Assembly: GCA_002633005.1 (NCBI GenBank)
Contig: NMRA01000220.1
Location: forward strand, 449,337 to 513,336
Reading direction: 5' to 3'
DNA from: Phoronis australis
Lineage: Eukaryota; Phoronida; Phoronidae
DNA length: 64,000 bases
In this document: piece after piece, positions 44,513 to 59,500 of the stretch
Numbering within the stretch: position 1 is the first letter of the stretch
Layout: every line of letters starts with the position of its first letter
Notes under the pieces: model-generated
What the model was told of the DNA's origin: nothing
The model's database searches: none
What the model saw: the letters and a program-made list of their open reading frames with translations, nothing else
Made by a program: the position numbers and the translations under genes

Positions 44513-47500
44513 CTGAAAAGAGAAACAAAGGACAATTTAGTACTCTGTAGTTGCATGATACCAAAGATATGTTCATCGTATTTAGAGGGTAGAAGTCATA
44601 TTCATCTTATTGACCACACTCCGTACAGAGCAATCAGTCATGACTGTACAACAAGGAAGACCAACAAATACAAGACCAACGACTGCCTTATCATTGAAGG
44701 ATTCGTGTCAAAAATAACCGAACAAAAGTTTGGCTTGAACATACAACACCAAGGGATCAAAAGTGAACTTAAAGTAGACTCTTGGGGACACAAAGCAAGT
44801 CAGCTATGCTCTCCTCAATAGAAGCATTCCTCCCACCTTTCAATATGATTCTTCAAGCAGTTTAGAGAACGCAGGTATCATTGCCAAATTTCATGAATTA
44901 TGATAACAGAACAAGAAATTAAACATGAACTGCCACTGGGAGATGCCACCACTGTAAGATTTGTCCCAAAATCCCCATTGCACACTAACTTGCAAAATTT
45001 CACAAAGATCCCGTGAGGCGAATGGCGAATACAACCGTGGACGCTGGACGGTCACAACATGTGACATAATGCGGATAATAAAATAAAAAAACTGGCCTGC
45101 TATGCAGATGGCAGTACAACAGTGTAATACAGGACTCGAATTGGCAAAAATTGACTTTACATCATATATGCTCATATTTCGGCGTACGCATCTGTATAGT
45201 ATACCACAATTGATGTGTTTCTTCCGGAATAATCCTTGCTTAATCAAGGTTTTGCGTATAATTGGTACTAGTGCTTAAGTGCTTCGTAATGTTTTTTTGT
45301 CCAATCTAACCCTTTTCATCCACAAAATAAATAGCTATTTATATTTTATATTCATGACTACATGTCAAGTTCTGGTTTGCTACGTAGAAGTCAAGCCTCA
45401 CTCCTAAGCAAGTGCTTCGCATACAAGACCATGTGCTTCACTCCAGATAAAGAGCTTTCACAGCTTCAAATAGAGACACTAAGGCCTCCGTACATGCATT
45501 TCTAATACATTTGGTTCTTGCAGTAACTTTGGCTAGACAATAAATCCTGAACAATACCTGAGCTGTGCTGTAGACAAGTGTGATTGCGAAATAAAAGTTA
45601 GCATTGGCGCTACCAGCGTAGATCCAGAGGTAGTAGAGAATGGGTGCCAACACTGAGGAACAGATATACATGCATCCCACGACCAACGGGTTGCGCAGGT
45701 CTGAAATGCCAAGGACATGGTGCACTTAAGGTGTGCTGTTATGTGTAGTAGGTCATTGCTTTAAATTTAAATGCAAAATCCACTACATGAGCAACCCACA
45801 TGTTACTAAAAAAATCCATATCTCGAGCAATACTATAAACTAATTACATCTGATTCAGTTTTTGGCCATAATAGGATAAAAAACGGACAATCGTCGTACA
45901 AATGAAAAAGTTCATGTTGATTCAACCATAGTTGTAGTGTCACTGAGCACTGCGTGTTATTCGGAGAACCAACAGCATGCTGGTCATGAATGGCCAATGA
46001 CTCTTTAATGTTGAGTAATTCCTTTAAAGGTGATGACCTATTTCTGTCTTGTTGCCTCACTCATTTCCCTTCATGGATGTAACCTGACTGGTATATGGAC
46101 ACTTGACGTCTTACTATCTATAACCTGATGATGTCTATTGAACAGACAAAATGTTCAATCAATATAACCTTTTTCATCTGTGTGGCGATTGTTTGTTTCT
46201 TAATACTATAAATGCTTACAAAAACAAATTACACAAAACACGAAAATTGATGCTTGGCCAGCAACGTATTCAACTGTCATCAGGCTGAATGATATCATTT
46301 TTAGCTCATGTGATACGTGAAAAATATGACAAACAATCGAGGCCAAGTACATTGTATAGCGCAACACCAACACAGTGACTTCTCCAATTAGAGCTGCTTT
46401 TAACCTGCGTTCTGTCCAAGAAGCAAACTTCTGATTAAGAGAATTTACCGGCAGTATAAAATTGGTCTCAACTTCTTCCTTACACAGATGAGGAATGATT
46501 TCTCGGGTGGCAAAGAACAGACAATTCGCTACTCATTAAGATTACTGTTAATGCTCAAGCTGATTAAGTAACAAGCCCCAGGGGGAAGAAAGAAACTGGT
46601 CAAGGTCAGGTGACGTAATCGCCAAAAGCCGACTCAAGAGAATGCATCACAATTTTAGCAGCAGCCAATTAATGACCGCTAACTTTTCCAACACCGGTGA
46701 ATAAGTTTACTCAAGAAAGAGAGTAGTTTTAATGACACTAATTTTGAGAAAGATTTCCTTTGTCCATTTTTTTGCCCATATTGGCGCAAACCCGCATATT
46801 TAGTATACAGCTTTGGGCCAAGGATTGGGCAACCTAGTGGTGGTATGCAATGACCATACCCTTGGAAGACACGTTTTTCGAAGAGTTTGAACATCCAGGA
46901 GCCACACAAAAGGGCATGGCGAAACTTTTACAGCGCTGTGGCAAACAATAAAAAATAAAAACGGCCGATACAGTGATAAAATAAGATGTAAACTCTTCAC
47001 AATATGGCACAGCAATACGTGATAAGCAGTCGACCAGCTACGTCACTGACATATCAGCCAATCAGCGATCTCTGTCAGGATATCGTCTTTCGACAATAAC
47101 TATGAATGAGCTTTAAATTTGTTTAGCTCGCAACTTCGGCAAATGTGAGATTTATTTGCATGTTAGAACCAAATAACTGATATTCCCTTTTTAAGTGTCA
47201 CCATGGTCAAGAGCAACAGGAAAATAATTCATTAACAGGAACAAGAGTAAGAACTTTNATTAGAGCTGCTTTTAACCTGCGTTCTGTCCAAGAAGCAAAC
47301 TTCTGATTAAGAGAATTTACCGGCAGTATAAAATTGGTCTCAACTTCTTCCTTACACAGATGAGGAATGATTTCTCGGGTGGCAAAGAACAGACAATTCG
47401 CTACTCATTAAGATTACTGTTAATGCTCAAGCCGATTAAGTAACAAGCCCCAGGGGGGAGAAAGAAACTGGTCAAGGTCAGGTGACGTAATCGCCACAAG

Positions 47501-50500
47501 CCGACTCAAGAGAATGCATCACAATTTTAGCAGCAGCCAATTAATGACCGCTAACTTTTCCAACACTGGTGAATAAGTTAGTTTACTCAAGAAAGAGAGT
47601 AGTTTTAATGACACTAATTTTGAGAAAGATTTCCTTTGTCCATTTTTTTGCCCATATTGGCACAAACCCGCATATTTAGTATACAGCTTTGGGCCAAGGA
47701 TTGGGCAACCTGGTGATGGTATGCATTGACCATCCCCTTGGAAGACACGTTTTTCGAAGAGTTTGAACATCCAGGAGCCATACAAAAAGGCATGGCGAAC
47801 CTTTTACAGCGCTGTGGCAAACAATAAAAAATACAAACGGCCGATACAGTGATAAAATACGATGTAAACTCTTCACAATATGGCACAGCAATACGTGATA
47901 AGCAGTCAACCAGCTACGTCACTGACATATCAGCCAATCAGCGATCTCTGTCAGGATATCGTCTTTCGACAATAACTATGAATGAGCTTTAAATTTGTTT
48001 AGCTCGCAACTTCGGCAAATGTGAGATTTATTTGCATGTTAGAACCAAATAACTGATATTCCCCTTTTAAGTGTCACCATGGTCAAGAGCAACAGGAAAA
48101 TAATTCATTAACAGGAACAAGAGTAAGAACTTTCATGACAAGCAAGACTGAATTCTGGTTGAAGTAATCGGCAGGACTCAATATGCTTCAAAGTCATTGT
48201 TCGAACATATTAATTTAGGATCAGAATATTGAGACGTGTAAAATAAACCGTAGCGTAGAGATACAGGTGAATGAGAGTGATAACTTACAATTGTTAGCAA
48301 AGGTCCAACAAGGTAGTAGAGAGAGGTATAACGCTGAATCTGCGTAAGACGGGTATGACTTGAATATCGCCATCAACATGATAAGTGCATACATCATAAA
48401 GATGGGGTGGTTCCTGAAACATTCCAGAACAACACAAGTCTGGTCTGCACGCCACCTGTTGGCCACATCATGTGACCTAATGAACAATAGTCTGAAAAGA
48501 TTTCTGCCCTGATCGGGACTCGAACCCGGGACCTTTTGCTAACCGTGCAGGTCCCGAGTTTGAGTCTTGGTTGGGGCAGAAATCTTTTCAGACTATTGTT
48601 CAAGACTTAAAAATTTGTGATCTATATTTCCATGCCAGTTCAAGATTTGAATAAATTATATTCCAGTACAACAGGAAACAATGCATACAAGTGAAAAAAG
48701 TTTTCTAAATTTTAAGCATTGAGAACAATTTCTAACTTAGCAGAGCCCAGACTCTCCCTTTGCAAGGATTAAAAATGTGCATCTTTAAATTAAGATAAAA
48801 CTTGTAAGACAGCGTTGACTCGCCTCATTTCAGATTTCAAATCAATTTTTCCTGACAACCCCAAACTCACAATATAAAAAGCAATAGTTGTGGGGCCTAA
48901 ATATGCAGTCATGAAACCATGACAGTGTGTGGAAGAAATTCAAACACAAACTCAAATTCCATAGTTCAATTAGTTGCATAATATTCAAAGGTACTTACCT
49001 TAATTTTATTGCCAGCGGAACTGTATAGATGAATACATTGATTTGGAAAACAAAGATGAAGAAAAGACGGAAATGGTCGAACATTTCTGTGAAGAAGTAC
49101 CAAAACACTCCAACATTGGGGGTAAGATCTGGCACATGGATTCTGCAAACACACGTGGTAAGTCAGTTAGAAGAAATCAGTAGTAGACACGACGAAATGG
49201 CAGCAATTAAAAGGAGATTTCTTACTTTTGAAAAGCAGTCTAATACATAGCGCAGAAGGTAGCAGTCAAGGATAATAAATACACCATAATGCAACTAGCA
49301 TACAGAATTACTATTCAACAAATGATAATTTTATTGCACATGTTTTATTGATGGTGGTACGCAAACATCACGAGTTATCACGAGTTTCCTTAAAGCAACA
49401 TTAAACCAAGACAAAGGTACCAGATACCACACAAATATCTGTTTTCAAAGGAAATCATGAGCACCAGTTTCATCAAAACCAAGGAGTGAATCAGCTGTGC
49501 ATGAGAAAACTCCTACGCTAAAATTTGGGGTTTTGTTAACCCAACACCAAAGTGAGCCTAAGCCAGACTTTGACTAACTCATCGTAATCAATTCACAAAT
49601 TAATACTTGTGGCCTAACCGAAATGCTGAAGTAAACCTATTCATTATTTTCTCTTATAATGCACCGATTTTAAAAATTCAAAGACAGCTACTATTTAATT
49701 CTCAATTTCAAAAACAGTCATATTTGCCATGCTTGTTGTTCATTTTTGACTTTGAAACTCATACGCTAAACAGGCGTATTGGTTTACGACCACAGCTATC
49801 TCATCCAACGCATTCAACCAAGCCCATGAATATCGACTAGCTCACTTCAATCCGTGATGGCACCAACAAGCCTGTGATGTGCCAAGGAATTTGCTTGATA
49901 CTCTGGGTAAACAATGCACACACATTCTCATCCACTAGTGTATAAATCCTGTTAGCGTAAGATTTGCCTAATGGAGGGAACAAAATATTTTTCGGTGTTG
50001 ACCAAGGTCCAGGAGATAATGCAAATAGATTTGATTTTTTGTTTTAGTTTGACATGAGCAAACTAATTTTGAGTTTTAAGGATTACTGAGTGTATCTTAC
50101 AGTACAAATCACAAATATTTTGTCAAAAAGGGAGCAATGAGGCAGTGCCCAGAAGTCTAAAAAATGGCAGCCAGCGACCATCTTCCCAGTGAATCCAATC
50201 ATACATCAGCCATCCCAACTCCCTCAGTCATACCCTAGAAGTCCAAGGACTGTCGATGAGCTGCACTCTATTTTCAAAACCTTCACTTCCAACCAAAAAC
50301 GTGACAATATTTCTTCTCATCCAAAATCGGAGAAACTTCGAAGGAAAAATTTTCGACTCATCTTCAAATTCTAGACGCATTATTTCATATTCTGTTATTC
50401 CTCTGGGTTTTCATCGAAATTTTGACAAAGCAAGAAGAATTTCACCAAATCCATCAATTCCATTGAAAACTTAAACTGCACTTACACAAAACCATAGGTA

Positions 50501-53500
50501 GAGTGCAGAAAGTCCCAAGAGAGTCGCTCTACCCAGTGGGAGAAGTAGAGAAATGCTGAGAGCCACAAGCAGAACACAACAGCCGTCTTCAGGTACGACG
50601 CTAGGGCACCTCGACTCAGATGTTGGAACTCCTTGGGATGCTCATCCTACAAATGGTGATTTCACACTTCAATACTAGAGAGCACTATTCACAGTGTAGA
50701 CCAGAATTAGGAATACAAGCCAAGATTATACCTACAATTATGCAAAGCTGTCTGAATACACCTTGCACAGTTTCTGTGGCCATAGTGTTTTGAATATTGT
50801 GTCAGGGCTGTCCTTAATGCGCAGAGTTGCAATACTGATACCAGGAAATTGATGAAATTGAGAAGACATAGTCAATAATCTAGGACGCATAATGCGGCAT
50901 TCTTCGCTTGCTCATCTCAACTCGAAAGTGGCTGAAACTTTGAAAATGCAAGTTTCCTATTCCACAAAATTTGAGGAGAATTGACTTTTGCACAGGTCTA
51001 TTAACTGATCAAGACTTTTGGTGACATTAAGACGATGCAGACAAACACGACAGAAAAGGACATGACATTCAGTAGTTAATTGGCAGCATATTGAATGGGA
51101 AGCTGTCTCATCCAAACTATTTCTTTTAAACCAATATTGGTCTCATACAACTGCTGCAGAAAAATGTAGAATACTTCTACAATTGTCTTGCTATTCAACT
51201 TTGTGATAACACTGTGAGAGACATACCTGAGCTATGTACATGGCCGCTGGCACCAGAAGCATTATGGGATACAACGATTGATACGAGGCCAGGGCAATGA
51301 AAAGCGTGGCACCGTTACGGAATCCTAAAATACAGTAAAGATGAAAAACAAATGAAAGCAGGTTAAAGTACACAATGTCATTTTGCTTATTTATCAGACA
51401 GTGTATATTATTCATAGTTTAAGAAACGTGAACCATTGGCGAACCCAAGAATGGCTACCCAATTTGTGCCAGCTAAACACGGGTCTGAGTAATCACTGTA
51501 ACACTGCACTAAATATGGGCAAATTATCTTGTTAGTAGCACTGAATCAACCTGTTGAAGCAATCAATGAACTCCTTCGTATCATTGTGTGAATGCTACCT
51601 CGCCATACTATGAACAACAAAGATCTCCACTCCAAAACATGAACCAGAACACTCATGGTCACCAAAGACGGCGCCACACGGGGCTTTAAATCACAAGGAA
51701 GGCATAAACCAGACAATCTCCATTCAAAAGAGTATCACTCATGGGAAAACAGCACCAAAAGAAAATCCTGGTCACTGCTAGCAGTTGATATAACAGGCAT
51801 ACCTTTAAGTGTGAACAGCATGGCCGCTGCCAGCAGAAAGTTGTTGAACACACCAGTGGACTTGGCAATACAGGTAGCTACAGTGTAAGGGTTGAAGAGA
51901 TAACTGGAACAAATCAGTGTGAAATAACATTAGTATGCAAGCTCGTTACGCAGCGGGGTTTTTTCGTTGTTAAAATCATTCTGTAAAAGGCCTTCAACAT
52001 AGGACACTGAAATTGTTGCAAAACGTTGTCTTCAGGATGTCAAGTCACAAGCACATTTCTAACAATACCAGACCCTAAGGTAGACTGAAACCATGATGAA
52101 GCATAATTGAAATCTGTATAAAGACTAGTACCATTTCACTGTTTAGGATTTATCAGATTCACTCATGTCACATTGAGAGAAATGGTCAACGGGTGTTGCC
52201 TGGACCAGTGTTAAGTATCCTTGAAAAATTACAATAACTGAATAGGCTGCTGAAAATTAGGCCAATGGTCACAAATCATGTTTTTCTTTAATAGTGGTAA
52301 GAACAAGTGTTTGTCTTTTGTTTGGCAGTCATGTGATTATGGTTGACTATGTGAAAAATTAGTTGACAACAACTGCGGGAGGTGTTAAGATTACCTAGCA
52401 ACTTAGACAACGCCCAATTTTGGCAAAATTCAGAACATCGTATTGCAGAAATGGCTGATTGGATTCATATGAAATTTTCATAAACTATGCTTTATACAGT
52501 GTTCTTCACAACACTGCTAGAAATTGTATTTAAAATGTTACCATTTTGCAGGAAGGCTATCACAAAATAAGAATCATAATTTTTATGTAAAAAATTCAAG
52601 TTGCATAAAAAGTAAAAGAAACAACAAAACAGATCTGTGTTTTTGAGACTTTTATCTTCAATATTTATATCCTACCAAATTTGGTCACATATTGATATCG
52701 TTGTTTTGCTATCAATGAACCTGTTCTTTTTGCTAAATTTTCCTAAAAACAAGGTCAAATAGCCTAATTCGTGGCAGGTTGCATGTGAAAAATCAAATTC
52801 TACCAAATTTCAACTTTCAGAATATCATACACTTTGCTAACTAAAGCTAAATTCTGTAGTTTTATAGATATTTGGTTAAATGTAAATGTGACTTTAAGAA
52901 CGAGCAGAAAATCTCTACTTATGGTATCAACAAGAAAATCCATTGATCTCAAATATATCACGTGCACGTGTGTATGTGTGCGAGTGTATTCTTTCATAAT
53001 AACGCTGAACACATTTAAAGCAATTATAGAATTTGAAAAAACACACCCAGCCCATTGGGTTATTGAGTCACTGACTGAAATTTCATGAGAGTACTATATA
53101 AACACCTCTTACCTTTGAATTAAAAATTCAGCTGAAATTGCTAAAAATGGCTCAATCTGTAAAAGGTAGCGCGACGTGCTGTAATTGTGCCTACCATATT
53201 TTTGCAGCAACTTTCTGCATTTTTGAGATATTTTCCATAGTTCCACGGGCAAAAACAACAATTTTGTTCAAATATCCGAGTAAACACTCATGCTCTTATG
53301 AGTTCCATCAATCAATTTTCCAAAAACTATCACTCTTTGGTTACTGCCCACCTTTGTTTTGCTTCTCAGATTATTTTTAAAACAGAGCTAGCATGCTTAC
53401 AAATGAAGAACTTTGAGTTAAAGTAGCGTTTGAGCCTGTGGCATAGCATTATATAGGCGGATTCTACAGCCACACTGAAGACACTTAAACCAAGACCAAA

Positions 53501-56500
53501 CTAAGCAACACTTTAATTCTGAGCCATGACAAATTTATTATTCGAAATAATCCTTCTCCTGTCATACCTTTGAGAACCACTCCTGGCTTTCTTACTCCAT
53601 ATTAGTTTGCAATTTAAGTGGGCAAGAAGGTGGGACTCTTTAAGAAATAATATTTGAAAGCAGGAACTTACAAAAGAGCAACCCATATTTTTTGCTGTTG
53701 AAGATCTTCCAAGGAAAGACCAATCTTTTCCAAGACACCATCAGCAAAGTGCAGTTTTAATTTCTTTTGTTGAAGATACTGTAATTAAAAGACTACATAA
53801 TTTGAAATAACAGCTATAGAAGCCAAATTCAATTCTACTTCAGAAACACCTTTTAAATTATTTACCTTAAAAGTTACTAATAGACATCGACACAACTGTA
53901 TACATTCGAGTTGATGTGACTTTAAAAACACCCGATAAAAAGTGAATATTAAGCTAACATTCAAGTTAATTTGTAGCAAAAGCTATGATCTACATCCAAA
54001 GTCAATTCCAATCAGAAGAAATAACTTAAGACTTATGTCCGAAATTACATGTAGCTCCGCCGTTTTGTACAATGGGTTCAATCATGAGGCCTCCATATGA
54101 CTGATGCAGTGTAAAAGACATCAGACCATCTGCACTCTTTTTTAAGACAGAAATTTGTTATTACACTCCCACATCACAGTTGGTGAATAAAGGCCAAGCC
54201 ATTTAATCATGAGCGCATCACAGTTGGTGAATAAAGGCCAAGCCATGTAATCATGAGCGCATCACAGTTTAGAAATAATTTAGAAATTCAATATTTAGCA
54301 TTTGTGTGTGTATTCTCAGACTCTTGGCTTTTCTGCCAAATGAGATTTAATCATTTTTTTATTAGAAATAGTCCTGTGGAGCATAAGATCAAATACTGAC
54401 TTAAGTCTAAAATCACTCTTCATGAAACAGATTTCTCTTCCAATAAGAATGAACCAAATAAATACACACTTATCCAAAGCTATGCTCAAAAGCAGTCAAT
54501 GAGATGGCTAGGTATACAGTATACATATGATTGCGTAAAACCAAGAAACACTAAACAGCTGCAATAATTTATAAAAGCATTACGTTTCCAGACAAAAAGG
54601 TTTTTAAAGAGAGTTGCGAGAATGAAAACATTTTCTTGTTCTTAATTTGCAAAAAAAATAAATATTGGCAAGAAAGTAAGATCTGATCTACATTTCAAAC
54701 CTCAAGATCCAGTTTTACATCACTCAGACAGTAACAAGGTCTAGTCATCCGGTCAGGGAGTTTATTAAAATTTAGTCATTCTTTGTCGATCCTTGATGAC
54801 AATTAGGGAACTTAATCCAACTCTAGTCAATCGTACCAGATGCCATGCTATATCCAGGGACACTTGCACCAGAATGTATGCAGTTATCACGTCTATAACC
54901 TGCAAAATATACTAGAATGTTAAAGAGATAAGAATCTTTAACCAGTGACTAGTCATGTGGAACACAAGATTTCCGAGGCCATGCCCGTGTATAGTGAGAA
55001 CCAGTTTGATGCCCGTTATTCAGTGGAGAAAACTGGTTCTCAAAATGAGGGCATGTTATATCCGACCATGACCAATTTCCGACAGCAATCTAAAAACCCC
55101 TCAGAGGTGTACAATGCAGGGAAAATTTGTTTCAAATGTCCCACAGTCAAAGCAATGTCTTTGACTCTTACAGGGAGGTACTTTGAAGCTACAATGACCC
55201 TGCAATCTGTCAATTAAATAAATTTTGGTCCCACATCGTTTACTACGTTAATAAGAAGTGAGTTGTGGGCTTGGTAGATACTGACAGTTCATTAATTCAA
55301 GAGCAGGCATCTTTAATCTTTCTTTTTCTTTTTTGCAACTGCCAATTCATTTTCCCAAAACAATAGAACAGAGGATTTCCAGTTTAAATTTTAAGTTCAT
55401 ATGCATGGCAGACCTGAACCGTTCCTGTGAAATTGTGTGTCACGAGTATGATCAGTGAGAACTTGGCATTTGTAATCTCATGAACACGCTCAAGTCATTT
55501 CAGCGATTGTTTGATGACACAGTGTGGTCATATGCTGTGTTGCCACATCTAGCGCACAAATGTAACGTTTCACATTCCAACTGACCAATTAAGAGAAAAC
55601 CAGCAGCACTCATAGAACTGAACACAATGAAAAATGACTCTACTGAGACCAGAACTATTCTTGGTGTGTCATAAAAAATAACCAGTGACGGTGATAAATC
55701 TGCAACGGCTAAAACCATGATATTCCCACAAAGTGATCTCATGTATTACAGTAAAAATTCTCCAGTTTGAAAATTACTGTCCCTACAATTTTGGATCGAA
55801 TTTGAAATGGAAATTTATTTTCTTGATTCTAAAGATTTTGACATGTGCGATTTTGGTGTTCATCATACAACCCAATACTGGACACGGGGTTTTGTATCAA
55901 CAGAGTCTAAAAAAGACTTTAGTTAGCATTTCATAAAATTATAGAAAATTTCCGCCAGCGCAATGTTTTCATGTGTCCCCATAGAGTGTTACATTAAGGT
56001 GAAATTAGATCGTATTTCGTCGACAGCAATTTTTCAATTTCAGAAGGTCAATATTGCCTTGGTACAAGCTCTGACACTGAGCAAAGTAACTCATTTAACT
56101 TTTCATCGTCCCACTCTGGAAAATTTATACTTTAAGACAGGCCTTCATGCAGCGGAGGTCCTGGGCCTCCAAGTCCAAATGGATGCCCTAACACTAATCT
56201 GGATGCCCTGGCAAGGACGCCCAATGTATCATTTGGACACTCGCTGTCAATCAGAATTTTACCAGTTTGGTCACCTACATTGTAAGATTACTAGGACTCC
56301 TAGTTAATGAAAAATGGGTTATAGTTCAAGAGAGAATTGTTGGCCCTTTCAACTCAGACAGAAATATACAACTATATATAAAAATGTTGCATTGTTTAGG
56401 TTCAAAGTATTGAGAAGACATGTCAATCATTAGCAGTGTTTGGTTGCCACAGTGTATACCACTGCAGTCTCTGCAATCAGTGGTCTTATCTCTGATTGTA

Positions 56501-59500
56501 ATTCAGTGCTTTATACATGGACAACGACCTTAGTTAACTCCAAACTGGTGTTTCAGAGCTGGAGTTTAATGTTTTTCATCTTTTTAAAACATCAAAAACG
56601 AAATAAATGTCATTATTTTAATAATATATTGTGCCATATGAAGATTCCCATTTAAAATTTTTGAGTTTGAGCCTGTTTCTTGCTTTTCTATGAGCGTTTT
56701 AATATAGAGCAGCAGTGGCACCTGATACCAAAATATAAACCACACATCACCTGTTCATTTTTCTTGCCTTGGTAACTGCAGCTCTGATGACTCATTGTAC
56801 AGAATATAAAGCTACTTAAGATGATATGATAAACTTTATAACAGCAATTTGAGATGACCAAAATCAGGGCACTCGTCGTTCAACCAATATCTGTAATATC
56901 TGTAATATATGTTTGGTAAGCTATTTGGCTGTTTTCGAATATTAGACATAAAAGTCTTGATCCAGTTTTTTTAGTAACAAAGCTTACTACAAGGGAGCTG
57001 TTTTTGTAAACTTAGATGTAAAAGCCTTGTTCTATACATTTTTTGTATAATAACCCACTATGTATGAGGGGGGGAGGGGAGTTTACTGGTGAATGGTGGN
57101 GGGGGGGGGGGTAACGCGTCGTTGGAATCATGCATGCCCTGAAATATTGGGAACCCCATTTTGGACACCCTGGATAAAGCCCTGCTTTAAGATATGTATT
57201 TGCATATGTACACAGATGATCATTAAACTTGCCATAATCATCTCCACAAATCGAACTCAATGACAATACTCACAGCAAATGAAATGTACAGGCGGCTACC
57301 AAATTTATTGCTCATCCAATTGAGTAGTCTCAATAGCAAAGGAGTCTGAAAATATACAACCATTGAAATCACAACTCTTTTTGAAGACCACCAATAAAAG
57401 GGAAAAACAAGAACACCAATGCAGGCAAATATTTCAATTTAACTTGAAATCAAGCGTCAGTAGGAGCATGCATAATGTTTATAAGTAAGAATTTTCTGCA
57501 TAATTATTTGCATTGGAACCCCAATGATGTCTCTTAGTTCATGTCATAAGGCAAACAAATGTACATTTGAATGAATGCTGGTGACAACAAACAGACTTAG
57601 TGAATGAAGGCAAACACATTTGCCCTGCAATATCCCCTGGATTAGAGAAGCATCAAAAGTACTTGGTAAAAAGTCTTTAAATCATTCACATACCTCGTGG
57701 AAAACATCACCTGAATATGGTGAAATTCCTCTATTTAAAAGAGACAGGCCTTCTACAACTGCAAAAGAAATGATAAACAAAAAGTGACGTACACTCTGGC
57801 ATGAAATTAAGTCGCAGGCAAAAAAGACTTCATGTTTCGACTCAATACCTGCAGGGGGCATAATTCCTACATGTGTACTACAAAAGTCAAGTAACAAAAC
57901 TTATGTATAACACTTAATATGTACCTCAACTACAGCCAAACAGTCACACTCTTGAAGACAAATGACTCATCAGTTACATAATCAATAGTTAGTGTTCAGA
58001 GCAGGCAAACAATACAAGAGGGTTACAGACACAACCATGTCAAAAAGTCTAACGCAGTCCTATGACTTTGAAAGACCTGAGCCTTACAGCAACAACGCTC
58101 AGTTTGGCGACCTGCAGGTTGCCAATGCAACCTCAGAGTTTGTTTGGCAACCTAGTAAAAATTCCAAGTAGCTAAAAAATCACCATAACATATTCTGGTA
58201 TGCACTCAAAAGGGAAGTAAACGAAAGTCAGAATCATTTGGTAAAAATCGAAACGCCCTGATTGTGTTTGCCTGCATCATGTGAGCACCATACATTTGAA
58301 GTTACAGTTTAAGTTTCATTCATTTCCATGGCACTTTAAACATGTGTCCCAGACAGTCACGACAGATATTAACAGTAATTCAACTGCCCAAGAAAAATTA
58401 CCAACACGGAAATTACTTGCCAAACAGTACACCAACTACTTTGCCTGCTATTTTAAACTACCACAAAGATGTACGTTGATATTACTTGGTAAAGGCTGTA
58501 TTTTTTTTTCAAAGTAGAAAATTCAAATTCTCTGCTTACGTCCATCACACCCCTTTAAAAGCAATTTTCTCAGTTACATTGAAAGATAGGGGTAAGTTGA
58601 TATGCTTTGAAAGCTATAAGTGAGACCTATCCATTGATGTATTAATTATTTTCCTAGGATGAGCATTTTTTTCATAATTGACCAAAATGGTCTCTGATTG
58701 TATGTCCGTCACAATGCCCAGCAGTTTTTGCAATCGATGGTTTTCATAGAAATTTGACAACATGTGGAATGTGCAACCTTCACAACAGTTTTAAAAACAT
58801 CATGGATTATAAAATGATCATACTCTGTTCTGTTCACGTTTCCTGTACAACAATTAGCAACCCAAAATAAAGAAATTTGTCGATTAAAAGGACCACCTTC
58901 AAAATGGAGACTTCGACATCTGTTTCTGCTTCTGTCAGATTAAGAGGGTTGGTCTCGTTTCTAAATCAACCGATGGCATTCGAGTACAAACTAGGTCAAT
59001 GACATATTTTCACAAATCACGCTAAGATCAAGTTATGGCAGTATATACTCACTTACTCAGCGACTAGATGGCATCAACAGCAAGGCATGTGTCAGAATAA
59101 ATATTGATTAAGTAACTAGTAAGAATAGAACCAGTTTAAGTTGCCCAAAATTTGTGCATGTACTTTTAAATCATGGGGTCAAATGTGTTGACATGTATTT
59201 TAAAGTCAAAATCTATTTTAGATGGTATTTACAACTTTGGTTATGGGGTCAAAGCACTCTAGAGATTCTAGAAATTTCTCAGAGCAAATCGTAACAGCCA
59301 ATGATATGATTAGATAAGATCATGTGATTTTTATTAGCCAAACAATAAATAAGTAGAATATTATAATATGGGCTAAAATTAAGAAGATATTCAGATGAGC
59401 TATAGTACTTCAAGCTAAAAGACTTGCTATACAATGTACAGAAGAAATCGTTCAACAGAGCCATCTCATGGAAGATTCTAAGGAGGATCTTGGCAAGGGC

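Larger units (their letters stand above)
46387..48134. repeat. Haplotype duplication in PIGU intron 10
   Basis: 46387-47257 and 47259-48134 are near-identical and joined at one N (47258). Substitutions and a small indel separate them. No PIGU exon is inside. Confidence 0.85.

Noticed and set aside
46387-48134. True segmental duplication with gene function
   Set aside because: The joint is a single N and the copies differ like alleles; no intact gene is inside.
48518-48560. Functional tRNA gene near PIGU exon 10
   Set aside because: Only B-box halves in a palindrome; no complete cloverleaf.
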